64,000 nt of DNA from Lunularia cruciata (taxonomy: Eukaryota > Streptophyta > Marchantiopsida > Lunulariales > Lunulariaceae): contig OX419760.1 in the NCBI GenBank assembly GCA_948567375.1, forward strand, positions 62,678,911 to 62,742,910, in the 5' to 3' direction. Below are positions 21,371 to 31,721 of this stretch, piece by piece. Made by a program: the position numbers and the translations under genes. The notes beneath the pieces were generated by a model. It saw nothing but the letters and a program-made list of their open reading frames with translations, was not told where the DNA came from and did no database searches. Position 1 is the stretch's first letter; each line of letters starts with the position of its first letter.

Positions 21371-22359
21371 CAAAGCAATTGCCTTTGGAGGCTCATCCTC
21401 ACACTCATCTCCTGATGGTACAAAGGCTCCACTCCAAGCCTGCTGCACCATCTGATCTGCATGATGCTGCAATGCCTCCTCTAAACTCCACAATGGAACA
21501 TCCAAGGTGGATGGAATAATCCCACTCGTACTCCAAAGCCGAGTGATCTCCTTTGGTACTGGAGTATCCTCTGCATGGGCGTTCTCCTCCAACAAGTCAC
21601 TAGGCCAAGTAATTGCACCATTGAAAGCTAAAATTGATGCTGCCATGGTCCCGGACTGTAGTGAGCCAAGATTGCCACTACTAAAGCGTACTAGTAGGCG
21701 ACATACCCGTCCCTCACCAGACTGCCAACCAGGTTTATAAGAGGCTGTCTCCTCCCAATAGTCAATGCTGAAACCCATGGGGTATAACACTGCTCCCCCA
21801 ACTAGCACATCATATGACTCAGCTAATGTCGCAATAGCTTTAGCTCTCACTACCGAGCTATCAGTCGGATGACCAGGCTTAACGTGGACAACAAGCTCTC
21901 CATGTATGATGTACTATGTCGAGCCACCACATAGAGATGTCTGGATCTGAAATGGACACCTCTCCACATCGGTCTTCCGTAACTCCAGACCGACAACTGC
22001 AGCCTTCCCCAACATAAGAGGCTGTGCACCAGAGTCTAACAAGACTCTCTGTCGTGTATAGCCCTTCTCTAAAGGTCCCACCAAATGGAAAATCCTCCTC
22101 TGGTTATCCAATGAATGGAGAACACCAGGTATCCAATAAATGGATAACACTAGGTGTGAACCGCACTCTCTCAAAGGCCGGTCTAGCTGGCAACTCCTCT
22201 AGTCTAGCCGCTACTGCCTGCCATAAACCACTGGTTGCTGAATGGATCCCATGCTCCTCAACCAAGTCAGCTCCACTACCAACCACCTCTGCTCTAGTAG
22301 TAGGAATTGCACCATCCCTACTCTCATACAACGTGGCAGCCAACCGGAATATTAGTGCT
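21371..22359 (-). pseudogene. Gypsy aspartic protease, broken
   Basis: The active-site LLDSGAQPLML lies at about 22,050-22,018, with upstream LVGPLEKGYTRQRV. A stop at 21,917 (GGST*) splits it; the rest (21,850 on) has ESYDVLVGGAVLYPMGF, the region after the flap, then SIDYWEETASYKPGWQ. The aspartic protease cuts the polyprotein. After about 21,650 comes a ~90-residue linker rich in acidic residues (ECEDEPPKAIALTPLDTT) that runs in the same frame into the methyltransferase. Confidence 0.85.
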
Positions 22360-24303
22360 AGGTCAACTCCCAAAAACAAAGGACGCCGCATAATCAGTTG
22401 AGCCGCCCCCCAACATCATGCTAGACTTAGTCTGTGTAGTAGCAGGTGGCTGACTAGCAGATAGTCCATCATGTACTCCATCACCACCTACCACACCTAC
22501 ACTGGGACGTCTAAGAACCATGGATGTCATCTGTAATGCCTCACATAGTGTGAAAGATTGGGGAAGTCTGACATGTCTCCCAACCTCTCCTCTTTGTAGG
22601 TCCAACTCCATTGATGCTCCTCTAGGCTCTGGAGCACGTACTGCACTCCTAGTCATTGCTACAGATGCATCCACCTGTGTTGCTCTACACATGAAGTCCA
22701 AAGCATCTCTATCACCAGCATATGAGGTGGAAGCCTCAGCACCCAAATCTGATCTCCTTTGAGCAATAGCCATACTAGCCAATCTCTGCTCCAATTGCTC
22801 AATCCGAGTAGCCATAACTGTGTCAGAAGTAAGGGTAGGTACTGTACCCCTACTAGGTGTAGATCCTCTACCACCACCTCTACCACCTCGTCCTCCATGG
22901 ACTGGAGCTCCTCTACTACCTGCCATAGCAGCCCTACCACTCCGTAACTCCGGGTGTAGGTCAAAACATCGGTCACTAGTGTGACCAAATCTGTGGCAGT
23001 GCTGGTTGTGATGCACCCGAGGTATCAGGTCCACTGCCTTGAGTACACTCTCTCCGATGATGAGGTCCACCACAAGTCCAACAAGCAACACCACCACTCA
23101 CTGGCTGTTGCTGACCCAAAAATGAGGGTAAGGGTCTAACTCCACTAGGCCCTCCACTCGCTCCATAGGATCTGGGCTGTCCACCCTGTCCTCGAAAACC
23201 TACTGGGCATGGTGCACTCTGCTGCACTCTAGAAGAAGTCACAACCGTGGATGAGGTCTCCCTACCAAATCCAGATGTCACCACTCTCTCCTCCACCATG
23301 TTGAGCTCAATATGCTCAGCCAAACCAAAGTGGGCGAAGTAGCCTGCAACAATGTAGCATCACAAACTCTATGTCGCAACTCCCTGTCCAGTATCCCATA
23401 TCAAAATTGGACTGCCTGGGCCTCAGTAACTCCTTGAGTGAAACTGATCAGCCGCCTCATGCGAGTGTATGCCTTGCATAGGCTCTCTCCAGCATTCCGC
23501 TGGAACTCCTACAAGCTCCTCAGCTTGTCAGTCCGTACTCCCTGGTAGTTCTGCCTCAAACATAGGAAGAACTCCACCATGGGGTTAAACCCCGGTACCA
23601 CACTACCTCCTACAGCGGTACCTCCACTCGTAGTAGCACTATCTCCAGCTAGTGCACCTCCACTAGCTCTACCCACACTACTTGAGCTAGAACTCATAGG
23701 TACAGCCGATCTACTCCTGGCCACCAAGCCTGAAATGATGGAGACATAGTGTGGAGACCAATATTGTCTCCATAACTCAATCTCTTCCAAATGAGCTCTC
23801 CTGAACTCATGGTAGTCATCCATCGGCAGACCCTCCAAGTGTTGAAACAACCCCTTCCATGCCATGAAGGGTGTGAACAAAGTTGGGTTCCACATCTGTT
23901 GTAGATCACACCAACTATCAAACTCCTGGATGAAGTCATCAAACTCAATGGTACCCACTGTACCAGAGTAACGTCTAGGGCCTTTGGAGACCCCATAAAT
24001 CTCATCCATGTCCCACAACAACGGTGTGGACATACCAAGTGCACTCTCAACTGAATCAACTCATGTGTTGAACTCCAACTTAGAGTCAATCTCCTCCCTC
24101 ATTGGGACTTGAGATACAGGCTGATACCGAGCACCACTTCGAGTAAACCCACTACGTACTACATGGCTAACTCCTCTAGAATCTTCAAAGAACTCTGTCG
24201 TGACAAAGTAACCCCAACAGCAAACCCGAACCACCAACTGCAATCGCAAGTGCCCCACCAAGTGCCAACACCACCACGTGCCAACACCAACTAAGCACCA
24301 CAC
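22360..24303 (-). pseudogene. Gypsy Gag with zinc knuckles, broken
   Basis: Gag is the RNA-packaging capsid/nucleocapsid protein. The main ORF (24,033-23,509) has SGTVGTIEFDDFIQEFDSWC and FMAWKGLFQHLEGLP, a layout usual for gypsy Gag. After a stop it continues in 23,323-22,976 with CWTCGGPHHRREC (CX2CX4HX4C-like) and in 23,097-22,363 with HCHRFGHTSDRC, a second knuckle, then an RGG-rich stretch (GGRGGRGGGRG) that could bind RNA. The end has RIEQLEQRLASMA, a possible short coiled coil. Stops and frame changes near 23,505 and 23,050 break it. Confidence 0.85.
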
Positions 24304-25486
24304 ACTAATGTAACTCTGACCGAGATAACTACACTATGGGAAAGGGCAACCTGTAACCTGCCATCATAACACACACTCTCACGGTCTGCAGGTCATCACT
24401 TCCTACCTCACGGAAGAGAAACAAAGGTAGTTTCACTAGTCATCACTCTAGCCTCACCACCAAGAGCACACCAGAGCACCAACGCTCAAAAGTTAGGGCA
24501 CCTCACACAAACATGGTACACAAACAGGAAGCAAAGAATGGAGGGGGTCCAATCACAAGAAATCTAAACGAAAACCCTCCATCTCATAACACAACACGGG
24601 ACTGACTCTGCCACCATTTGGCATTTGACATAAGAGAAGTTCATATCTGAGTCCTAAACTACCAGGATCACCAAGAATGTGATCAAACTGCCTCTCCTAG
24701 CCAAAGCTACATGTGTATAGATAACAATGGCACAGTCACTATGACAACAAGTGAGGGTGGACCAGTTGGCTAGGGCACCAGTCTAGGAACAAGAGATCTA
24801 GGGGTCAAACCCTATTGCGCACAATCTAGCAGGAAAGATAGATTTTGCCAACCAATGACCAAGATCTACTCTAAACTAGCTAGTCTCACGCCAGCAAGCT
24901 GGCTTGTTGGCCCTTCTAGGCCTTCGTAGCCTCTCATAGCCCACAGCCCTATGCCTCGAAGCCTCTAAATGCCCAAATGAGGCCTTTCTTGTTGCCACTT
25001 CGAACCTCCTCCAAAATTAGCAAAACTTCTCCAAATCTGCGAAAGTCCTCCAAACTAGCAAAAGTCCTCCAAATCTGGCCAAAATCTGACGTAAACCCTA
25101 AAGTTGGCTGTCCGCCGAATCCCCCGCTAACTTTCCACTCGAGCCAAATTGACAATTTTCCAAATCACAAATTCATGAGAATAGCTTTCCAACTCCACTT
25201 TCAATTTGACTTTCTGAGCCTAACTCGTAGCAAATTGGTCATGCATTCACCTCCTGAGTTCAAAATCACAACCACTGCTCGAAATTTGCTCCTTCTTTGC
25301 TCAAAATTTGGTCAGCACTTCCGCACACCGTCCACCTAACTGCCAAATCTACATCAATTGAACGAGCTTTTGCACACTAGGGAAACATTGAACTTGAATC
25401 GAGCTACCAATGATCCACCGAGCTTGGAGATACCACCAACACTCAAAGTTCTTGCACCCAATTTCCCCCTGACTTCACTTCTCTGA
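24304..25486 (-). other. Gypsy 5' leader
   Basis: Lies between the 5' LTR and Gag. It contains short tandem phrases (cctccaaat/aactagcaaaagt) at about 25,008-25,085. A plus-strand ORF at 24,977-25,339 is antisense to the leader and consists of these Ser/Lys-rich repeats; I treat it as a shadow. Confidence 0.6.
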
Positions 25487-25928
25487 TGTAATCAGATTGC
25501 TTACCACTCTCAACTCAACTCAACTCAGATCAATACTTGATCTGTCACTCTATAAACTGCCAACAACTGAGCACTGATTACAGTCAAGCCACACCCACTC
25601 AAGTATAGAGAATCCAGGTGACGCTCGCCGGCCTCTGTCCACCATAGCCAAGAACTCGAAGGCTCAACATCAGAGAAGTGAGCTCTCCGGAGCTCACTTT
25701 GAAACTATACCCCCTGGACTTGAGCTAGCTCTGAAACCCTAATGGTCCCGCTGACGGCACACTCGACGGTGCAAAGTGACGGTGGGCCCCACCATGAAGT
25801 CAATACCCCAAACACAAAATCTAACCGTCGGAAAGTAGTCTTTGAGAAACTGTTGAAATAACTCTAACTACTATCACTGGAACTCCAATGTCTGAGCATC
25901 TAGATGCGGCACTACAAATGGTGGGACA
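25487..25928 (-). repeat. Gypsy 5' LTR
   Basis: Closely matches 16,202-16,651 (ccgctgacggcacac, gtgacggtgggccccacc, aacatcagagaagtgagctc). On the minus strand it begins TGTCCCACCATTTG and ends CTGATTACA. It contains (CAACT)3 near its inner end. No convincing tRNA primer site follows directly. Confidence 0.9.
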
Positions 25929-26079
25929 GAGAGTGAGTTGAATATTGCTGAGTGTAATCATGAGTGTCTACTTTGGTGAGACTAGGAAAGCTAAGTGCTA
26001 AGATGTCTGATACATAAGAAATCAGAATGACTGAGGATAGACCATCTACTTCAAAAACTAGGAAGAAAGGTTTACATCA
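25929..26079 (+). repeat. Copia 5' LTR, second part
   Basis: Resumes at gagagtgagttgaatattgctgag and ends ggtttacatca, matching 30,560-30,774. The 3' LTR has one extra ~65-bp repeat of gtgagttg...gagactaga. Right after it, ggttataggcac (26,080) is a weak candidate for the primer-binding site. Confidence 0.9.
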
Positions 26080-26101
26080 GGTTATAGGCACACAATAACC
26101 A

Positions 26102-27475
26102 TTGGGGTTGATAGGAGAACTTAGAGAAATAGAGAAACTAGGAAACACTAATTACAAAGCCTGGGCTTTGGATGTGAAGTGTATCCTAGACAGTTATGAC
26201 TGTTTGGACTTGGCATTAGAAGTTCATGATATAGATGAACTTGAGTCCAACAAGGAGTGGAGAATCAATCATTCTACTATTAGGAGGTTCCTGCTAAGGG
26301 CTATGTAAGAGCCAGTCAGAGACCTAATAGAAACTTATGCTTGGAGTTGGGAGATCTGGCGCAAACTCAAGAATTTTTATTCTATTGAGAGGTTGGAAAG
26401 TTCCAGTAGGATCTGGGATGGGATGTGGAACACTAAACTTGCAGATGGTGAAGACTTTACTTTGCACTTGTCAAAGTTACATAAGGTCTTCAAGAGTGTC
26501 AAGGAAGATGGGTGTCCCCTTACAAAGAAATATGAGATCAATCATCTCTTGAAGACTCTCCGTCCAAGCTACCAACCTATCAAAGTAGCTCCAAAAGTTC
26601 TAACTGTTGAAGTTGTCACATGGGATTATGTGATAAATAGATTATTGGTGTTTAGCAGAGACAAAGAAGACCTAGAGATGAAGTTCAATGATTTGGGAGA
26701 TTATGCTTTGTTCAATGCATCTTCTCAGTCAAGGAGAGTGCCAGATAGAAGAGTGAGCAAACCAGAGCAATCTAGAGTGAGTAAATCTGGTAAAGGGGTT
26801 AGTAGTGTTGTTAACATGATATGTTATTTCTATCATGAGAAAGGTCATGTTGCACCTATATGTCCCAAGAGAGGAGAAAGGAGAGAACGAGAGTTGGAGA
26901 AGGTAGGCAAGGGACCTCAACCAATAAGAGGTAAAAAATTTGCAAGTTCAACTTACAACACAGAGGAGTGCAATGAGATAAAGAGCGATAAGGAGGAGTA
27001 CTCAGTAGAAGAGCTAGATTGTGGAATGTTGGCAGAATTGCAGTTGTCCACAAATGGTTCTAGATGGTTCTTGGATTCTAGAGCCACCTCTCATATCTAT
27101 TACCAGAAGGAGCCGTTCTCAACTCTTCAACCTCTGAAGATTCCCAAGAGTGTTCGTTGTGGACTTGGGATTCTAAATCCAATGTTAGGAACTGGCAAAG
27201 TTCCTATTGCCTTCATGACAAGATCTAACACAAGCTATTGTAAGAGCTATTTGGAAGATGTGATCTATGTTCCAGATTACACCAAGAACTTGATATCAGT
27301 ACATCGCCTCATGGAGCATGGAGTGGATGTTCTGTTTGAAAGCAATAGAAATCAATGCACTTTGAAGAAAGGAGAGCTGGTCCTTGGATATGGCATTGCC
27401 AGAGGGAAGCTGTTCAAGTTGATGGAAGCTGATTGTTCTGATTCTGCATTGGTAGCAGAAAACAAAAATGATATC
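26102..27475 (+). pseudogene. Copia Gag and protease, broken
   Basis: The first ORF (26,102-26,308) is Gag-like (KLGNTNYKAWALDVK). The next (26,393-27,529) continues Gag, then a zinc knuckle at about 26,818-26,865 reading CYFYHEKGHVAPIC, where the second Cys of CX2CX4HX4C is Tyr. The protease site near 27,070 reads LDSRATSH in place of the usual LDSGATxH, so a Gly is lost. Gag would package the RNA and protease would cut the polyprotein. A stop at about 26,307 and a frame change at about 26,390 break the gene. Confidence 0.85.
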
Positions 27476-28334
27476 CATCTGTGGCATTTGAGGTTAGAGC
27501 ACTTGTCAATGCGAAACCTATATGCTTAGAGAAGGTAGTGGATGGGTTGAAACTGGATCCCAAAGGAAAACTCAAGTTTTGCATTGGGTGTGCAAAAGGT
27601 AAGGCACACAAGGCTCCTATCCCCAAGAAATCTTCATTTAGAGCTTCTGGTCTTCTAGATGTCATACATTCTGATGTATGGGGATACATGACTGAGAAGT
27701 CATTGAGTGGAGTAGCCTACTATATTTCCTTTGTGGATGATTACAGTAGAAAGAGCTTTATCTATCTCATGAAAAGCAAGGATGAAGTGCGGCAAAAATT
27801 CCAAAAGTTGTAGCCATGACTGAGTTGCAGACTGGGAGGAAAGTCAAGAGATTGAGAACAGATGGAGGCAGAGAGTACAAGAATGAAGAATTCCTCTCTT
27901 TTCTATCAAAGAAAGGAATCCTTCTTGACTGTACAGCCAAAGACAGTCCTGCACAGAATGGAGTTGCAAAAAGGTTGAATAGGACACTGGTGGACAAAGA
28001 ATTGGCCATGCTCCAACATGCCAAGCTGGAGAGAAAGTTTTGGGGTGCTGCAATTAGCATTGCAAATTACCTTAGAAATATCAGTGGTACCACAGCATTG
28101 CAAGGAAGAACTCTTGAAGAATGTTGGAGTGGTAAGAAACCTAATCTTTCAACTTTGAAGGTTTTTGGATGTCCTGCCTATGTTCATATTCCCAAGGAGC
28201 AAAGGAGGAAGTTCCCAAAGAAAGCTGAGAGAATGCTCTTTGTAGGATATGAAGAGGGACTGAAAGGATATCTTCTGTACAATCCTAAGTCTAACAGATC
28301 ATCAGAAGTAGAGATGTACTCTTTGATGAATTGA
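27476..28334 (+). pseudogene. Copia integrase, broken, catalytic Glu lost
   Basis: Starts with the HHCC zinc region (LWHLRLEHLSM, then CIGCAKGK at about 27,580). The core has HSDVWGY (about 27,670) and RTDGGREY (about 27,855), which supply the two Asp of the DDE triad. The third position reads NGVAKRLNRT (about 27,960), where the family has Glu in AERxNRT. Stops at 27,529 and 27,813 interrupt the frame. The GKKP...FGCPAYVHIP stretch downstream is typical of copia integrases. Integration activity is not expected. Confidence 0.85.
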
Positions 28335-28789
28335 GGACTTGGAGTGAGAACAGTGATGAGTTGCAAAAGCAAGCTGATCAGTATGATCAGCCTGATCGAC
28401 CTATCTTCCCAAGCTGCAGAGTCAAATTTTCAGATAAATCATCATAAGAGCAATCTCTACCTGAAGTTGATGGTTCACCAAAGGAGAGTCTGGAGGTGTA
28501 TACAAGAAGGCCTAAACAAACGGTGGTATCTGATTCTGATATCACAAAAGAAGACTCCCAGAAGCAAACTATAGATGCAAAATCTTTGAGTGAGATTTTG
28601 AAGATGTCAAAAGATGACATGAAACTTCTCGGCACAGAGCCAAGAAGATCACAAAGAGATAGAAAACCTATTGACAGACTTGGCTTTCTATTAGAAGAGA
28701 TGTTAGATGAATCTTACATCTGTCATGAAGATTGTGATCCAGACACTTTACAACAAGCTTTGCTCAGACCAGATTCGAGTTAGTGGGAG

Positions 28790-29476
28790 TTGGCTATAGC
28801 AGAAGAGAATAAGTCTCTTCAGACTAATGGTACATGGGTACTAGCTGATTTACCACCAGGTAGGAAAGCAATTGGTTGTAAATGGGATTTTAGGGTCAAA
28901 CGTGGAGCTGAGAATGAGATCCTGAAGTACAAGGCAAGACTTGTTGCAAAGGGCTTTAATCAGAAAGCATCAATAGATTATTCAAAAAAATTTGCACTAG
29001 TTGCCAGGTATGGATCTATTCGCATGCTTTTAGCTCTTGCTGCATAGAGAGATTGGGAAGTGGAGCAGTTAGATGTGAAAACAGCCTTTCTCAATGGAGA
29101 TTTGAGAGAGACTATCTACATGGATGTTCTAGATGGATATACTGAAGGCAAAGGAAAAGTATGCGTGCTTAAGAAGGCTTTATATGGTCTTAAGCAAGCT
29201 CCTAGAGCCTGGTATGAGAAACTAGACTCATACTTGAGAGAACAGGATTTCAAACAAGCAGATTCTGAAATGAGTGTGTATACTAGAGATGATGTATACA
29301 TAGCTTTATATGTAGATGATCTATTACTGTTGAGGAACAATGAAAGTATCAAAGGAGTGATAGATTTCTTGTGTTCTGTTTTTGAGATGACTATTCTTGG
29401 TCCTGTAAAACTCATTTTGGGAATCAAAGTGAGTAGAGATAGAGAAGCAAGATGGATCCGAATTAGTCAACCATAG
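28790..29476 (+). pseudogene. Copia reverse transcriptase, broken
   Basis: Begins in the conserved NGTWVLADLPPGRKAIGCKW region, then KARLVAKGFNQ, a TAG at 29,047 where the family usually has a sense codon, LDVKTAFLNG (about 29,070), LKQAPRAWYEK and the catalytic YVDDLLLL (about 29,310). The active-site aspartates are intact. Upstream at 28,334-28,790 is a variable linker with several stops. Confidence 0.88.
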
Positions 29477-30270
29477 TATGTGAGATCCATACTAGCTAAG
29501 TATCAGATGACAAAGGCGAATCTTGTCTCTACACCTCTTGATATGGGGTGGAAGCACAACAAAATCATAGATGGAGAGATGAATCTTTGTGACAAAGTGT
29601 TGTATCAGAGTGCTCTTGGTTCTCTAATGTTTATCAATGGTCTATACAAGACCAGATATTTGCTATGCAATGGGAGCACTAACTAGATATACTAGCAACC
29701 CTGCACAAGTACATTGGAAAGGTATTAAGAGAGTATTCAGGTACTTAAAAGGTACTCAAGATGCATTCTTGGAGTACAGAAAGCAAGGAAACATACTTGC
29801 TTCTACACTTGAAGCATATACAGATGCTAGTTGGGGAGATGACACAAATAACAATAGATCAACTAGTAGATATGTCATCATGCTTAATGGTGGAGCAATT
29901 AGCTGGCGTAGTAAACATCAAAAATTTGTTGCATTGTCTACTATTGAGGCAAAATTTATGGCTGCCTCAAATGCTACTCAAGAAGTCATCTAGAATAGGA
30001 GACTTCTTAAGGAGTTGGGTTTTGAGCAGGAGAGTCCTACTACATTGTATTGTGACAATACATGAAGTATAGCACTCAGCAAAAACCTTGTACATCACCC
30101 AAGGACTAAGCATATTGAGATTAGAAGAAGATTTGTAGAGGAGAAAGAGAAGGAGAATGTAGTAAAGTTAGTTTACTGTCCTACACAAGAGATGAAAGCC
30201 AATGTGTTTACAAAAGCATTACCTAAAGATAAACACATAAAATGTGCTGTAGAAATGGGAATAGTCCTAT
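29477..30270 (+). pseudogene. Copia RNase H, broken
   Basis: Contains RPDICYAMG...RYTSNPAQVHWKGIKRVFRYLKGT (29,640-29,760), then YTDASWGDD (about 29,818) with the first catalytic Asp, then the ALSTIEAKFMAAS stretch (about 29,935). A TAG at 29,991 lies where the family has Trp, and more stops follow before LVHHPRTKHIEIRR. It ends just before the polypurine tract. Confidence 0.85.
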
Positions 30271-30280
30271 ACTCTCATTC

Positions 30281-30774
30281 AGTGGGAGTGTTAGTTTTGA
30301 TAATCTCTAGCTTAGTGACTAGCTACATGATTAGGCTAGATACATGATTAAGGTGAAGTGAGGCTAATTAGGGCTCTGCAAAGCAACCTTCTAGAGCTTG
30401 CTTGTGCATATATATGAGTGCTCTCTGCTCTAAGGTAAGTTCTCATACAAGGATCATTCTTAGCACCTTGTACCTTGTTTTGGGTGTTCTATGCTGCTTA
30501 CCACTGAGGTGCTTTTCATACTGCATGAGTGCTACTGTGTACTATCTTTGAAAACTCTGAGAGAGAGTGAGTTGCTGAATATTGCTGAGTGCAATCAGGA
30601 TTGTCTACTTTGGTGAGACTAGAGGAAGTGAGTTGAATATTGCTGAGTGCAATCAAGAATGTCTACTTTGGTGAGACTAGAAAAGCTGAGTGCTAGGATG
30701 TCTGATACATAAGAAGTCAGAATGACTGAGGATAGACCATCTACTTCAAAGATTAGGAAGAAAGGTTCACATCA
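30281..30774 (+). repeat. Copia polypurine tract and 3' LTR
   Basis: Purine-rich agtgggag (30,281-30,288) directly precedes the LTR start TGTTAG at 30,289. The LTR runs to atca at 30,774 (about 486 bp). It holds two copies of the gagttg(ctg)aatattgctgagtgcaatca...gtctactttggtgagacta phrase. Confidence 0.9.
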
Positions 30775-30779
30775 TACTA

Positions 30780-31694
30780 TAATGAATGACTTCAACGTGA
30801 TTTATTTCTTGAGTTTCTCCGCACTCATGTCATCTGGCAAATACTCATAGCAAAAGGACTCCAGAATGTGCCATCCAAACATTTCATGTGAGCAACAGCG
30901 ACGACAACAACAACAATGTTTCTCTGATCTTATCTACAAATATCTATTGATATGTAAAGGTATATACAACCTACTGCTTCTCGATTGAGAATTTCATGGG
31001 AGAGCTAGACCTGGTTGACGAGGATACGAACCAGGGTGCAAACGATGATAGCCCAAGTCTGTTCAAGCTCCATGGATGAATGGTATACATCAGTAATGGT
31101 ACAACCACCAGGAGTCTTCCAGGAGTCATTTACAAGGTAAAACCAGTAATTGAAGTTTTTCTCCCTATGAATCCAAGAAAGTCACTCGCATTTAAGACCC
31201 CAGGTCTTGAGATCATCTTAAGCACTTGCAATAAATGTCAGATCTCTTCACCACTTGTTCTCGAGTGTCTGTCGAGGTTCCCAATTGCAAGTGGCAAGAT
31301 CTTTGTTATCCTTTCCCTATATTTCTCAATTAGCTGTACAATAATTGGCGTAGCTGTACTCTTGAAATGCATCAAGCCTAGTCAACTGATGGCACACCAC
31401 CATTAACAGAGACAAAAATGTGACAATTTTTTGATAAACTACAGAACCCTGAACTGCACCTTTGCTTGTCTGAAGATTAACCGTGGGACTCCTGGTCAAA
31501 AACTCGGGCGAAAAATCGTCCCGATTTTTCGACGTTAAGGACAGCAGCTCAGAACAAGGACCTTTGTCCGGATCCTAAATTTCTCTCAGCATCTACCCTG
31601 AAGATTCAAACAATCACAAAGAACCTTTGTCTTAGTCTTAGGCCCGATGATGGCAGACCGTATCCAGAATCCTCTTTTTACTCGCAATTCAATC
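30780..31694. other. Intergenic DNA downstream of AFG1-like gene
   Basis: No gene is recognised. A plus ORF (31,080-31,406, 108 codons) has no domain. A perfect hairpin (cgaaaaatcg, loop tcc, cgatttttcg) lies at 31,509-31,531, on the 3' side of the AFG1-like gene. Confidence 0.4.
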
Positions 31695-31719
31695 CCGATT
31701 ATCTTTAAAAGATAATCGG
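31695..31719 (-). other. Perfect hairpin 3 bases after the AFG1-like stop
   Basis: ccgattatcttt is followed by one base and then aaagataatcgg, its exact reverse complement. On the minus strand it starts two bases after the TGA at 31,724-31,722, so it would fold at the start of the 3' UTR. A role in mRNA 3' processing or stability is only a guess. Confidence 0.85.
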
Positions 31720-31721
31720 TA

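Larger units (their letters stand above)
16078..25928 (-). mobile_element. Ty3/gypsy element with methyltransferase and PHD finger
   Basis: The element is inserted in the copia 5' LTR. Comparison with the intact 3' LTR (ctctgagagagagtgagttg) shows a 4-5 bp duplication (gaga/agaga) at the two ends. On the minus strand the order is 5' LTR (25,928-25,487), leader, Gag (24.3-22.4 kb), protease (22.4-21.4), C5 methyltransferase (21.37-20.36), RT-RNase H (20.0-18.7), integrase (18.3-17.3), PHD finger (17.1-16.9), a 105-bp repeat, the 3' LTR (16,651-16,202) and a 124-bp repeat. All modules are recognisable, but stops and frameshifts break the ORF, so it is a fossil. The extra domains are described separately. 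Confidence 0.93.
15726..30779 (+). mobile_element. Ty1/copia retrotransposon, full length, nested
   Basis: LTRs begin TGTTAGTTTTGATAATCTCT (15,731 and 30,289) and end cacatca (26,079 and 30,774). The flanking 5 bases tacta are identical at 15,726-15,730 and 30,775-30,779. The 5' LTR is split at 16,077/25,929 by a gypsy element; without it the copia is about 5.2 kb. Gag, protease, integrase, RT and RNase H lie in that order on the plus strand, so this is copia order (integrase before RT). Both LTRs and the TSD are preserved, but the ORF is broken many times. Confidence 0.93.

Noticed and set aside
24977..25339. 120-codon plus-strand ORF
   Set aside because: It is antisense to the gypsy leader and made of short tandem phrases; no domain.
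25410..25440. Primer-binding site for the methyltransferase gypsy (minus strand tggtatctccaagctcgg)
   Set aside because: It lies about 45 bp from the LTR end and matches the initiator-Met site only weakly.
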